Source: Mya arenaria (Eukaryota; Mollusca; Bivalvia; Myida; Myidae). Taken from it: DNA of 64,000 nt. Below, in pieces: positions 27,201 to 37,194 of this stretch. The position numbers and the translations under genes were made by a program. The stretch spans positions 4,375,501 through 4,439,500 of the forward strand of contig NC_069131.1 in assembly GCF_026914265.1 (NCBI RefSeq), read 5' to 3'. Below the pieces are notes generated by a model that saw nothing but the letters and a program-made list of their open reading frames with translations, made no database searches and was not told where the DNA came from. How positions within the stretch are numbered: position 1 is the first letter of the stretch; each line of letters starts with the position of its first letter.

Positions 27201-30200
27201 CAGGATCAAAGGCGGTTCTGTCAAGAGGGAGACCATTGACCACCAGGATCACAGGTGGTTCTGTCAAAAGGATATTATGAGACCATTGACCACAAGGATC
27301 ACAGGCAGTTCTGTGAAGAGGGATATTATGAGACCATTGACCACCAGGATCACAGGCGGTTTTGTCAAGAGGGATATTGTGAGCCCATTGACCACCAGGA
27401 TCACAGGCGGTTCTGTCAAGAGGGATATTGTGAGACCATTGACCACAAGGATCACAGGCCGTTCTGTCAAGAGGGATATTATGAAACCATTAACCACCAG
27501 GATCACAGGCTGCTCTGTCAAGAAGGTATATTGTGAGCCCATTGATCAGAAGGATCACAGGCGGTTCTGTCAAGAAGGTATATTGTGAGCCCATTGACCA
27601 CAAGGATCACAGGCTGCTCTGTCAAGAAGGTATATTGTGAGCCCATTGACCACCAGGATCACAGGCTGCTCTGTCAAGAAGGTATATTGTGAGCCCATTG
27701 ACCACCAGGATCACAGGCTGCTCTGTCTAGAAGGTATATTGTGAGCCCATTGAACACCAGGATCACAGGCTACTCTGTCAAGAAGGTATATTGTGAGCCC
27801 ATTGACCACCAGGATCACAGGCTGCTCTGTCAAGAAGGTATATTGTGAGCCCATTGACCACCAGGATCACAGGCTGCTCTGTCAAGAAGGTATATTGTGA
27901 GCCCATTGACCACAAGGATCACAAGCTGCTCTGTCTAGAAGGTATATTGTGAGCCCATTGACCACCAGGATCACAGGCTGCTCTGTCTAGAAGGTATATT
28001 GTGAGCCCATTGACCACAAGGATCACCGGCTGCTCTGTCAAGAAGGTATATTGTGAGCCCATTGACTGCCAGGATCACAGGCTGCTCTGTCAAGAAGATA
28101 TATTGTGAGCCCATTGACCACAAGGATCACAGGCCGTTCTGTCAAGAAGGTATATTGTGAGCCCATTGACCACAAGGATCACCGGCTGCTCTGTCAAGAA
28201 GGTATATTGTGAGCCCATTGACCACCAGGATCACAGACTGCTCTGTCAAGAAGGTTTATTGTGAGCCCATTGACCACAAGGATCACAGGCGGTTCTGTGA
28301 AGAGGGATATTATGAGACCATTGACCACCAGGATCACAGGCTGCTCTGTCAAGAAGGTATATTGTGAGCCCATTGACCACAAGGATCACAGGCTGCTCTG
28401 TCTAGAAGGTATATTGTGAGCCCATTGACCACCAGGATCACAGGCTGCTCTGTCAAGAAGGTATATTGTGAGCCCATTGACCACAAGGATCACAGGCAGT
28501 TCTGTCAAGAGGGATATTGTGAGCCCATTGACCGCCAGGATCACAGGCTGCTCTGTCAAGAAGATATATTGTGAGCCCATTGACCACAAGGATCACAGGC
28601 TGCTCTGTCTAGAAGGTATATTGTGAGCCCATTGACCACCAGGATCACAGGCTGCTCTGTCAAGAAGATATATTGTGAGCCCATTGACCACCAGGATCAC
28701 AGGCGGTTCTGTCAAGAAGGTATATTGTGAGCCCATTGACCACCTGGATCACAGGCTGCTCTGTCAAGAAGGTATATTGTGAGCCCATTGACCACCAGGA
28801 TCACAGACTGCTCTGTCAAGAAGGGATATTGTGAGCCCATTGACCACCAGGATCACAGGCGGTTCTGTCAAGAGGGATATTGTGAGACCATTGACCACAA
28901 GGATCACAGGCCGTTCTGTCAAGAGGGATATTATGAAACCATTAACCACCAGGATCACAGGCTGCTCTGTCAAGAAGGTATATTGTGAGCCCATTGATCA
29001 GAAGGATCACAGGCGGTTCTGTCAAGAAGGTATATTGTGAGCCCATTGACCACAAGGATCACAGGCTGCTCTGTCAAGAAGGTATATTGTGAGCCCATTG
29101 ACCACCAGGATCACAGGCTGCTCTGTCAAGAAGGTATATTGTGAGCCCATTGACCACCAGGATCACAGGCTGCTCTGTCTAGAAGGTATATTGTGAGCCC
29201 ATTGAACACCAGGATCACAGGCTACTCTGTCAAGAAGGTATATTGTGAGCCCATTGACCACCAGGATCACAGGCTGCTCTGTCAAGAAGGTATATTGTGA
29301 GCCCATTGACCACCAGGATCACAGGCTGCTCTGTCAAGAAGGTATATTGTGAGCCCATTGACCACAAGGATCACAAGCTGCTCTGTCTAGAAGGTATATT
29401 GTGAGCCCATTGACCACCAGGATCACAGGCTGCTCTGTCTAGAAGGTATATTGTGAGCCCATTGACCACAAGGATCACCGGCTGCTCTGTCAAGAAGGTA
29501 TATTGTGAGCCCATTGACCGCCAGGATCACAGGCTGCTCTGTCAAGAAGATATATTGTGAGCCCATTGACCACAAGGATCACAGGCCGTTCTGTCAAGAA
29601 GGTATATTGTGAGCCCATTGACCACAAGGATCACCGGCTGCTCTGTCAAGAAGGTATATTGTGAGCCCATTGACCACCAGGATCACAGACTGCTCTGTCA
29701 AGAAGGTTTATTGTGAGCCCATTGACCACAAGGATCACAGGCGGTTCTGTGAAGAGGGATATTATGAGACCATTGACCACCAGGATCACAGGCTGCTCTG
29801 TCAAGAAGGTATATTGTGAGCCCATTGACCACAAGGATCACAGGCTGCTCTGTCTAGAAGGTATATTGTGAGCCCATTGACCACCAGGATCACAGGCTGC
29901 TCTGTCAAGAAGGTATATTGTGAGCCCATTGACCACAAGGATCACAGGCAGTTCTGTCAAGAGGGATATTGTGAGCCCATTGACCGCCAGGATCACAGGC
30001 TGCTCTGTCAAGAAGATATATTGTGAGCCCATTGACCACAAGGATCACAGGCTGCTCTGTCTAGAAGGTATATTGTGAGCCCATTGACCACCAGGATCAC
30101 AGGCTGCTCTGTCAAGAAGATATATTGTGAGCCCATTGACCACCAGGATCACAGGCGGTTCTGTCAAGAAGGTATATTGTGAGCCCATTGACCACCTGGA

Positions 30201-33200
30201 TCACAGGCTGCTCTGTCAAGAAGGTATATTGTGAGCCCATTGACCACCAGGATCACAGACTGCTCTGTCAAGAAGGGATATTATGAGCCCATTGACCACA
30301 AGGATCACAGGCTGCTCTGTCAAGAAGGTATATTGTGAGCCCATTGACCACCAGGATCACAGGCTGCTCTGTCAAGAAGGTATATTGTGAGCCCATTGAC
30401 CACAAGGATCACAGGCTGCTCTGTCAAGAAGGTATATTGTGAGCCCAATGACCACCAGGATCCCTGGCTGCTCTGTCAAGAAGGAATATTGTGAGCCCAT
30501 TGACCACCAGGATCACAGGCTGCTCTGTCAAGAGGGATATTATGAGACCATTGAACACCAGGATCACAGGCTGCTCTGTCAAGAGGGATATTATGAGACC
30601 ATTGAACACCAGGATCACAGGTGGTTCTGTCAAGAGGGATATTGTGAGCCCAATGACCACCAGGATCACAGACTGCTCTGTCTAGAAGCTATATTGTGAG
30701 CCCATTGACCACAAGGATCACAGGCAGTTCTGTGACGGGATATTATGAGCCCATTGACCACCAGGATCACAGGCTGCTCTGTCAAGAAGGTATATTGTGA
30801 GCCCATTGACCACAAGGATCACAGGCTACTCTGTCAAGAAGGTATATTGTGAGCCCAATGACCACCAGGATCCCAGGCTGCTCTGTCAAGAAGGTATATT
30901 GTGAGCCCATTGACCCTAGGATCACAGGCTGCTCTGTGAAGAGGGATATTATGAGACTATTGAACACCAGGATCACAGGCGGTTCTGTGAAGAGGGATAT
31001 TATGAGCCCATTGACCACAAGGATCACAGGCTGCTCTGTGAAGAGGGATATTGTGAGCCCATTGACCACCAGGATCCCAGGCAGTTCTGTGAAGAGGGAT
31101 ATTGTGAGCCCATTGACCACAAGGATCACAGGCGGCTCTGTTAAGAAGGTCTATTGTGAGCCCATTCACCACCAGGAAGAGAACTCCCTGGATCTGTTTA
31201 AATATTCCATGTAATCCAAATATCATGTACATGTATTTCTAACATGTCTCATTTTATTCTGTGTAAAAGTCTCATTTAAAGTTCTCTTTATCTTGTATCT
31301 TGTGTTAAAGTCACAGGATTTTGAGTCTTTAGTCTACTTGTGTTTAAAACTTTAAATGTATATTGACAATAAACAAGCCTCTTGTAACCACCCTTAAATG
31401 CCAAGGGTTTATGATTGCAGGGTGATCTAATTTAATAGATTAATCATTAATGGGCACCAAACAAACTTTATTTTGTATCTCAAAAACCAGAAAACTTGAG
31501 TCACTAATATGAAAATCTTTTTTGAGTCATAACATCATATATCCAACCAGTTGCTATGAATTTAAAAAAGAGGTGAAAATATTCATACAATAAAGGGCCC
31601 TAACTCCTAAATGATTAAAGCGATTTCCATGGCTATCGAACTTGATCAAGGTATTATGGTTACAAACATGTGTTAAAAGTTTGGTGAGGATTGGACAAAC
31701 AGTTTTCAAGAATTAGATCGGAAACAATCTTCGGGACGTATTTTTCAAGTCTTTTTTTGCAAATAAAGGGCCGTAACTCCTAAATGACAAAAGCGATTTC
31801 CATGGCTATCGAACTTGATCAAGATATTATGGTCACAATCATGTATGTAAAGTTTGGTGAGGATTGGACAAACGGTTTTCAAGAATTAGATCGGAAACAA
31901 TCTTCGGGACGTACGTACGTACGTACAGACAGGCAGACGTACGTACGGACAAGGGCAACCCTATATGCCGCCACTTTGTGGGGGCATAAAAATCAACACC
32001 TACCCTAACCCTGACCCTAGCTGAGGCATTCACAATCTCATCGGCACTGCGGTATTCCTGCAGACACCTGATCAACCGATAATTATCATTGGGTGGACAC
32101 CCTGTCTCACGAGCAAGCTCCGAGGCATAATAACTTGCATCGTCACTGCTCGGCAGAACGGCCCACTGGGTTCGATCAGAACCTGACATCATAATGGCCT
32201 GATGGAACAAATCTGGAAAAGAAACAATTATATCCATATTATTTAGAAATGAAACTCTTATGAGTTATATGTAACATTTATTTGATGTTCCTTGAAAAGT
32301 TTTAGCATACAGTGGCCCGACTGACTCACTGAAAATACCCCAAATTCCATTAACTTCGAATTAAGCAATACTCTGTTCACTTGGATTTTTTAAACCATAG
32401 GTGGAAGTATGGACCTGGTTTATAGGTCCGTGGTGGAAGTATCAGAAGGTACCCCTAGTGGGGGCGCACCCACAACCTCTTTGGCAACAGACTGACCCTC
32501 TACCACTAGACCACTCGCATGATTAATATGCATTAACATGACAACATGGCAATAAGTGTTAGTATGAAAAGTAAGTTTTGAATTTTGGAATATCACAATA
32601 AAAGGGACACAACTCCCAATGGAATTTTGGAGGTAATATTGAATTCACTACCTGTAGGTCAATGAAAGGGACTCTACTCTTACATAGTAATTTATTAATA
32701 GAATAACAGTAGAATAACATTTTATAATAATAGGTAAATGATATATAGTGAGTCATGCAAATGTTTTATTCACAAATAATTTAATTATTATCAAATCTTC
32801 TGCCATACAGAGTTATTTAATGGAATAGAAGACAGACGTTTAATTTTTAATATTGAAATATTACCAAATGTAAAATTGTATAGACTATACTATTTCTAAT
32901 TCATTTATTATATTAATTGAAAAGTAATGAAATTTAGTTACACCCTTAAATTCCAGGGTTCTCAAGAAGTTTCGGTTGAACCGTCTCAAATAGTAAAGTA
33001 AACGACCAGCTTCTACTTATTCTACTGAAAATTCATTTAGTTTTCCAAATTTGAACCGGCCCTATTGCCATTTGAACCGTCCATTTTGCCCGGTAGCCGG
33101 TTCTTATTGAGAACACTGAAATTCGCACAACTTTCATTTTTGACTGACTTGAATGTACTTTGTGTTAAAAATATGTATTAATAGGTTGTCATATTTATGA

Positions 33201-36200
33201 TGATTTAAAGTGACACTCTTATTCAAAATTAATTACACATGAACATTGTATAACAAACATAACTTTTGAGAGATAACCCTTTAATAATTTCTAAATAATG
33301 CATTTATGGAAAATATAAATTACTGATAACAAAATGGTAACCGTGTATTAAAAAGCTGAAAACTCAAAAATATTTAATGATTGGCGAGTGCTAAAGATTT
33401 ACTCTAATGTACTATCGTCTCATAAGGTAGAAATACCATGTTTCCTACACCTTCATTCCAAATTTAACTCGGTATTCTTCATAAGAACCATTGTTTTCGA
33501 CATTTATTAATCCTTTTCGGTATATTAGAACATTTGTATACAATGGGTCAATCTTTTTTGAGAGTAAGTCTGCTTATATTGTATAAAATCTCAATTGAGT
33601 TATGTTGAAATGTCGGTTCAAGGGTCATATTGGCCTACCTCAGACATACAATTTTATATATCATTTCTATGAATAAATGGAGGCTAACTGTTTGTTTCAG
33701 TGTAAGATTGCAATATATTACACCAAGTGAGCACCAAAGCTAACTTTCTTGAGGCCTGTTCAAAAGGTAAACTATTTGGCGATCTTACAATGAAACTAAC
33801 AACTTTTCTTTGTATTATATGCCTAAAAAATATCAAATGTCATTTATTTTCAGAAAAGTGCACCAAATTGTATGTAAACCTAACATTATTTCAGAAATTT
33901 ATAATAAAATAGTGTCCTAGCAGTGTGAGCGGTTGTATTTGGACACAAAAAAGAGCTTATATTTCAAAACAGTAAGAACTCAACTGTTTAATACAGTGAA
34001 ATATGAATTTGATTTCATTGAAAAATCCCTATTAAGAACAGGAAAGCATAATAATAAAATGTTTTTCTTCTTCTTTTCCTTCTCCAATATAACAACCTGG
34101 CTGAATCTTGAGCGTTTAAATCTGAAACTTTGCTAACGCCACTTACTGTAGGATCTTGGAGACAGTAAATGTAGGCCCACACTTGCAGCTCCAGTACTGT
34201 GACCAAATATGGTCACCATGTTAGGATTACCACGGAAACTGCGAATGTTCTCTTTCACAAATTCCAGGGCTCTGTGTTGGTCCCACAAACCATAGTTACC
34301 CGGGGAATATTGATCGGCTGTGCTCAGGAATCCTGTAAAAAGGAAAAACATGTATACACAATTATTGAATGTACTAAATTGCAGCATCAAAAATACATTG
34401 GGCTTATAAAACACTGTCATCAGAGGAAAGGAAATATCCATATAAAAACATTCTTGTTTTTTATCTTTACAGTAAAGCTGCACTCTCACAGATGGACCGT
34501 TTTGACACCTTTTAAAAAAAAGAACATTTTTGTCTAAGAATGAGCTCTTTTTCGTTAATGTTTGAGAACCAGTGATGTTGACTCAGCTGACAAGGTATTG
34601 GATTGCTTTTTTATATTTACGTTCAAAATTGATGTTTTATGCCGAAAAGCTCAATTTTCATAAAGCGTTAGGGATGCTTTGGGCCACAAAACTTCAATTT
34701 TCGAACATAAATATTAAATACTGCGATCTGATGCTGTGTCACCAGTCTTATATCACTAGTTTCCAGATATTAACGTAAAGAATGGTTCATTCCAAGACAA
34801 AAGAATAAAAAGTTGTCAAAAAGGTCAATCTGTGAGATTGCAGCTATAATGCTAACAAACTGACAAAGATAATGTGATCTTAATCTTGAGTAAACCACAC
34901 AATTTCTCACCCAGAGCATTAAGCCTGTAGTTGAATGTAACGACAACAACCCTGCGTTCAGCTAGGAAGATCCCTGGGTACTGTTGGGAGGCCCCCATTG
35001 TCCACCCTCCCCCGTGGATAAACACCATCACTGGAAACAGGTTAGGATTTGCGACTGGCTGTTCATCTGTCGCCTGTCAGGAAAAAGTCATACATGGTCA
35101 CTGTGCATGTTTTAAGGTCCTTAATGGGGTTAAACATGGAACATTGGGGTGAAAATTGCTGAGTACTCAAGATTGTATTAACTTTAAAATAGGCAGAAAA
35201 GGTTAAAGAATGTGATAATTAGTTAATTTTTAAAGAATACACGGATTTTTCCAAACAGAATTGCCATGGGGGACTCCAATCATTTGATATAGCAAATTAA
35301 TAATAAAACAAGGAAAGTATTTACAGAAATTTTTGGAAGAAAATAATGTTTTAAAATTGAGCTGAATTGAGGCCTCAAATTGGTAAGAAAAAGAAACACT
35401 GTTTTTTTTTAAAACTTTCAAAGTTTTTTCTGAAATATAATGCCATCCTTTTATTCCTTAAAGGTTCATTATCTCAGATATGTTACCAGCTAGAGAACTT
35501 CAGGGAGCACGTTATATATTCAACTTTAATGTGTAGTAAATATCAAAAAAATATATATCAACATTAAAGTCATGGAAGCCAGAATTAATGTTTTACCATT
35601 TTTGCACTGATTTAGTAATTTTATAAATTATAAGCAAGCACTTATCATAAGTATATTATTTATAAGCTAGTTACTTACATTGGGGGTAAAGATGTTCATG
35701 TAGAGGCAGTCCTCGCTGGTCGCTGCACGGCTGAAGCTGGGAACTGTCTGCTTCACAAACCATGGCAGCTGGGGACACGCTGGGCCATACTTGTCTGCCT
35801 TCCAAGTCCCAGTCCAAGAAGGCTTCTCTGGTTTCTAAAATGGTCATGTACAAATGGCATTTAAACATGTAGTAACTGACACCACTATGTACACTTGTAC
35901 AACTATCAATAAGTCTGAAATAAGGTCGAATAATTACATTAATTTCTTCTCCAACTTATTGTTATCCAGAATGCTGGATCTAAATGTCACTAGCAAACTA
36001 GGTTTTTATTGTCAGTATGAACTGGGACAATGACTAAATAATTATGATAAATATTGCAGTAAATTGATTCTGTTATTGCTGTTGATTTGTATTTGTAAAT
36101 GGGAAATGGGCTGTGTTTTTACCTTCCAGGAGGCCCCGCAGTGCCGGGTGAATGCGGTGGTTTTGTCTTAGCGCCAATAATAGCGGGAAATGGGCCTTTG

Positions 36201-36543
36201 GCTTACCTAGGGTCCCTTGGGTGCGGGAGCATTTGGCGGGGATAAACACCATTCTTGTGTGGACCGAAAGTCAAAAATAGGTCATCTATGAAAATCTTAC
36301 GTTGAATCGGAATTCCCTTCTCCAGTCCTGGTACTGTGTTGGCTGCTTAGCGTATGGCACTCCAAGGAAGACGTTAACCCTTCGCCTGTCATACGCCTCA
36401 TACTGAGATCTGACTGTGAACCCTTCAACCTCTCCATGTTCTGTTCTGACGAGGACGTGATACTGAGCATTTACAGAGATAATTGACAGAACGAAAACAG
36501 TAAAGTGAAGGCAAGTTACTGTAAGAAGACTTTTCTTCGTCAT
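21258..36543 (-). CDS. Type-B carboxylesterase / cholinesterase-family protein, membrane-anchored; 11 exons, complete
   Basis: An alpha/beta-hydrolase that would cleave carboxyl or choline esters at the cell surface. Exons in order: 36543-36301, 35834-35679, 35073-34911, 34332-34147, 32212-32004, 25581-25416, 24801-24623, 24064-23938, 23453-23285, 22157-21976, 21403-21258; all use GT/AG and join in frame to 641 residues. Features: signal peptide (~1-26), FLGVPYA, C101 and SEDCLYMN C124 (family disulfide), oxyanion HGGG 153-156, nucleophile elbow GHSTG with Ser233, acid position KDDG with Asp369 where Glu is usual, His480 in GVAHGQEL, several N-glycosylation sites, and a C-terminal transmembrane helix (~611-634) before a short basic tail ending RMRPKDY. 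Neuroligins lack the serine, so this is not one. Substrate (choline or other ester) cannot be decided. Introns hold the 40-bp and 51/52-bp arrays, a MITE and SINE-like repeats. Confidence 0.94.
22213..23085. repeat. 40-bp tandem array, about 21 copies
   Basis: The unit is AAGAATTGAATGCATCACAG plus TTATATTAGAAGATTTTGTT, with GTTTTTGTAA variants and a few 36-bp units lacking AGAA. It starts about 55 bp upstream of the acceptor of esterase exon 10 and fills much of that intron. Confidence 0.96.
25629..31176. repeat. Minisatellite with 51- and 52-bp units, about 107 copies
   Basis: The 52-bp form contains GAAGGTATATTGTGAGCCCA and TTGACCACCAGGATCACAGG, then CTGCTCTGTCAA. The 51-bp form, mainly 26.3-27.5 kb, has GGGATATCATGAGTCCATTG. 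The 51-bp form stays in frame, producing open frames of about 300 codons on both strands that are not genes. The array occupies the intron between esterase exons 5 and 6, and starts within about 50 bp of the exon 6 acceptor. It contains a 1452-bp internal duplication. Confidence 0.97.
31177..31589. other. Intron sequence with no recognised feature
   Basis: This AT-rich esterase intron sequence lies between the minisatellite and the dispersed repeat pair. No gene or structured repeat was seen. Confidence 0.5.
31590..31995. repeat. Two tandem copies of a dispersed bivalve-type repeat
   Basis: Two blocks at ~31595-31757 and ~31765-31990 share TAACTCCTAAATGA, GCGATTTCCATGGCTATCGA, TTTGGTGAGGATTGGACAAA and CGGAAACAATCTTCGGGACG. 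The second ends with a (TACG)n run and GCCGCCACTTTGTGGGGGCA, a phrase common in bivalve interspersed repeats. It ends beside the donor of esterase exon 5. The 74-codon frame here is not a gene. Confidence 0.7.
32395..32520 (-). repeat. tRNA-derived SINE-like fragment
   Basis: The minus strand reads TGGTCTAGTGGTAGAGGGTC, a good A box, followed by GAGGTTGTGGGTGCGCCCC where a B box would be. The T arm is weak, so it is a tRNA-derived repeat rather than a working tRNA. Located in the intron between esterase exons 4 and 5. Confidence 0.5.
34473..34848. mobile_element. MITE, 376 bp, related to 59675-59923
   Basis: The left end is TAAAGCTGCACTCTCACAGA. The right end, reverse-complemented, reads TATAGCTGCAATCTCACAGA. 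Interior phrases shared with the 59.7-kb copy are CGTTTTGACAC, ttccaagacaaaa and AAAAGTTGT. A TA target duplication fits. It lies between esterase exons 3 and 4. Confidence 0.8.
36130..36285. mobile_element. Fragment of the 1123-1440 MITE family
   Basis: It shares GGCCCCGCAGTGCCGGGTGA, ATGCGGTGGTTTT, CATTTGGCGGGGAT and TGGACCGAAAGTCAAA with the interior of 1123-1440 in the same order. The terminal repeats are missing. It lies immediately inside the first esterase intron, about 15 bp from the exon 1 donor. Confidence 0.75.
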
Positions 36544-36554
36544 TTTTACGATTT

Positions 36555-36720
36555 TTATGTAATTTCTGATAGTTTGTACATTTTGAATCCGAAAACACCT
36601 GAGTGAAATCCGGTTAGCCTAAGGTACAGTGCGGATTGTAGTATTGCCAGATAAACGACAGTGCGGATTTCAGCAGGTGCTTAGATGGCCTATTTACGTC
36701 ATAGATATTTGTGTAAATAG
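36555..36720 (-). promoter_or_regulatory. Upstream region of the esterase gene, with an inverted copy at 51540-51680
   Basis: It lies 10-180 bp upstream of the esterase start codon. Its reverse complement shares TTTACACAAATATCTATGACG, AGCACCTGCTGAAATCCGCA and CTGTCGTTTATC with 51540-51610, with few changes. An ATGACGTAA (CRE-like) core is kept in both copies. No TATA box was confirmed. The promoter role is inferred from position. Confidence 0.55.
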
Positions 36721-37194
36721 AAAATAGACAATTACATTTGCCTTTGCAGCAAAGTATTGATAATGTTTATCATAATTTTCTCTTGTCAAAATGAACTCAA
36801 CATTGATTGTGTTTATATAAAATAATAATGTAAGTAGTTGCCACATTTTCCCATGATTATTTTATGAAATAACAATTAAGAAATAATGGAAGATCTACAC
36901 TGTACTTCGGGACCGCTGTACTTCATCTTTGAGGGACCCATCTTTGATTTAGATTTCTAAGCTAGTATTTTAGTACTCCATATAAACAGCCGCTTTAGAG
37001 TCTTTAACGGTTTTTGAATAGGCGAAAGTTCCCTATACTAGGATTATTGTGGCTAGTATTTTAGAAGGGGTAAACAAAAAGTCCATTGTTTGAATTTTAA
37101 TACCTATCAATCCTATATTTATGTTTATCATGAAAAGCATCCAACATTAACACTGAAATTTAAGACATCCATTACGTTTTGAAGTATTTTGACT

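Noticed and set aside
26337-27239. 300-codon plus-strand and 304-codon minus-strand open frames
   Set aside because: Both are made entirely of 51-bp repeat units and overlap each other; they follow from the unit length being a multiple of three.
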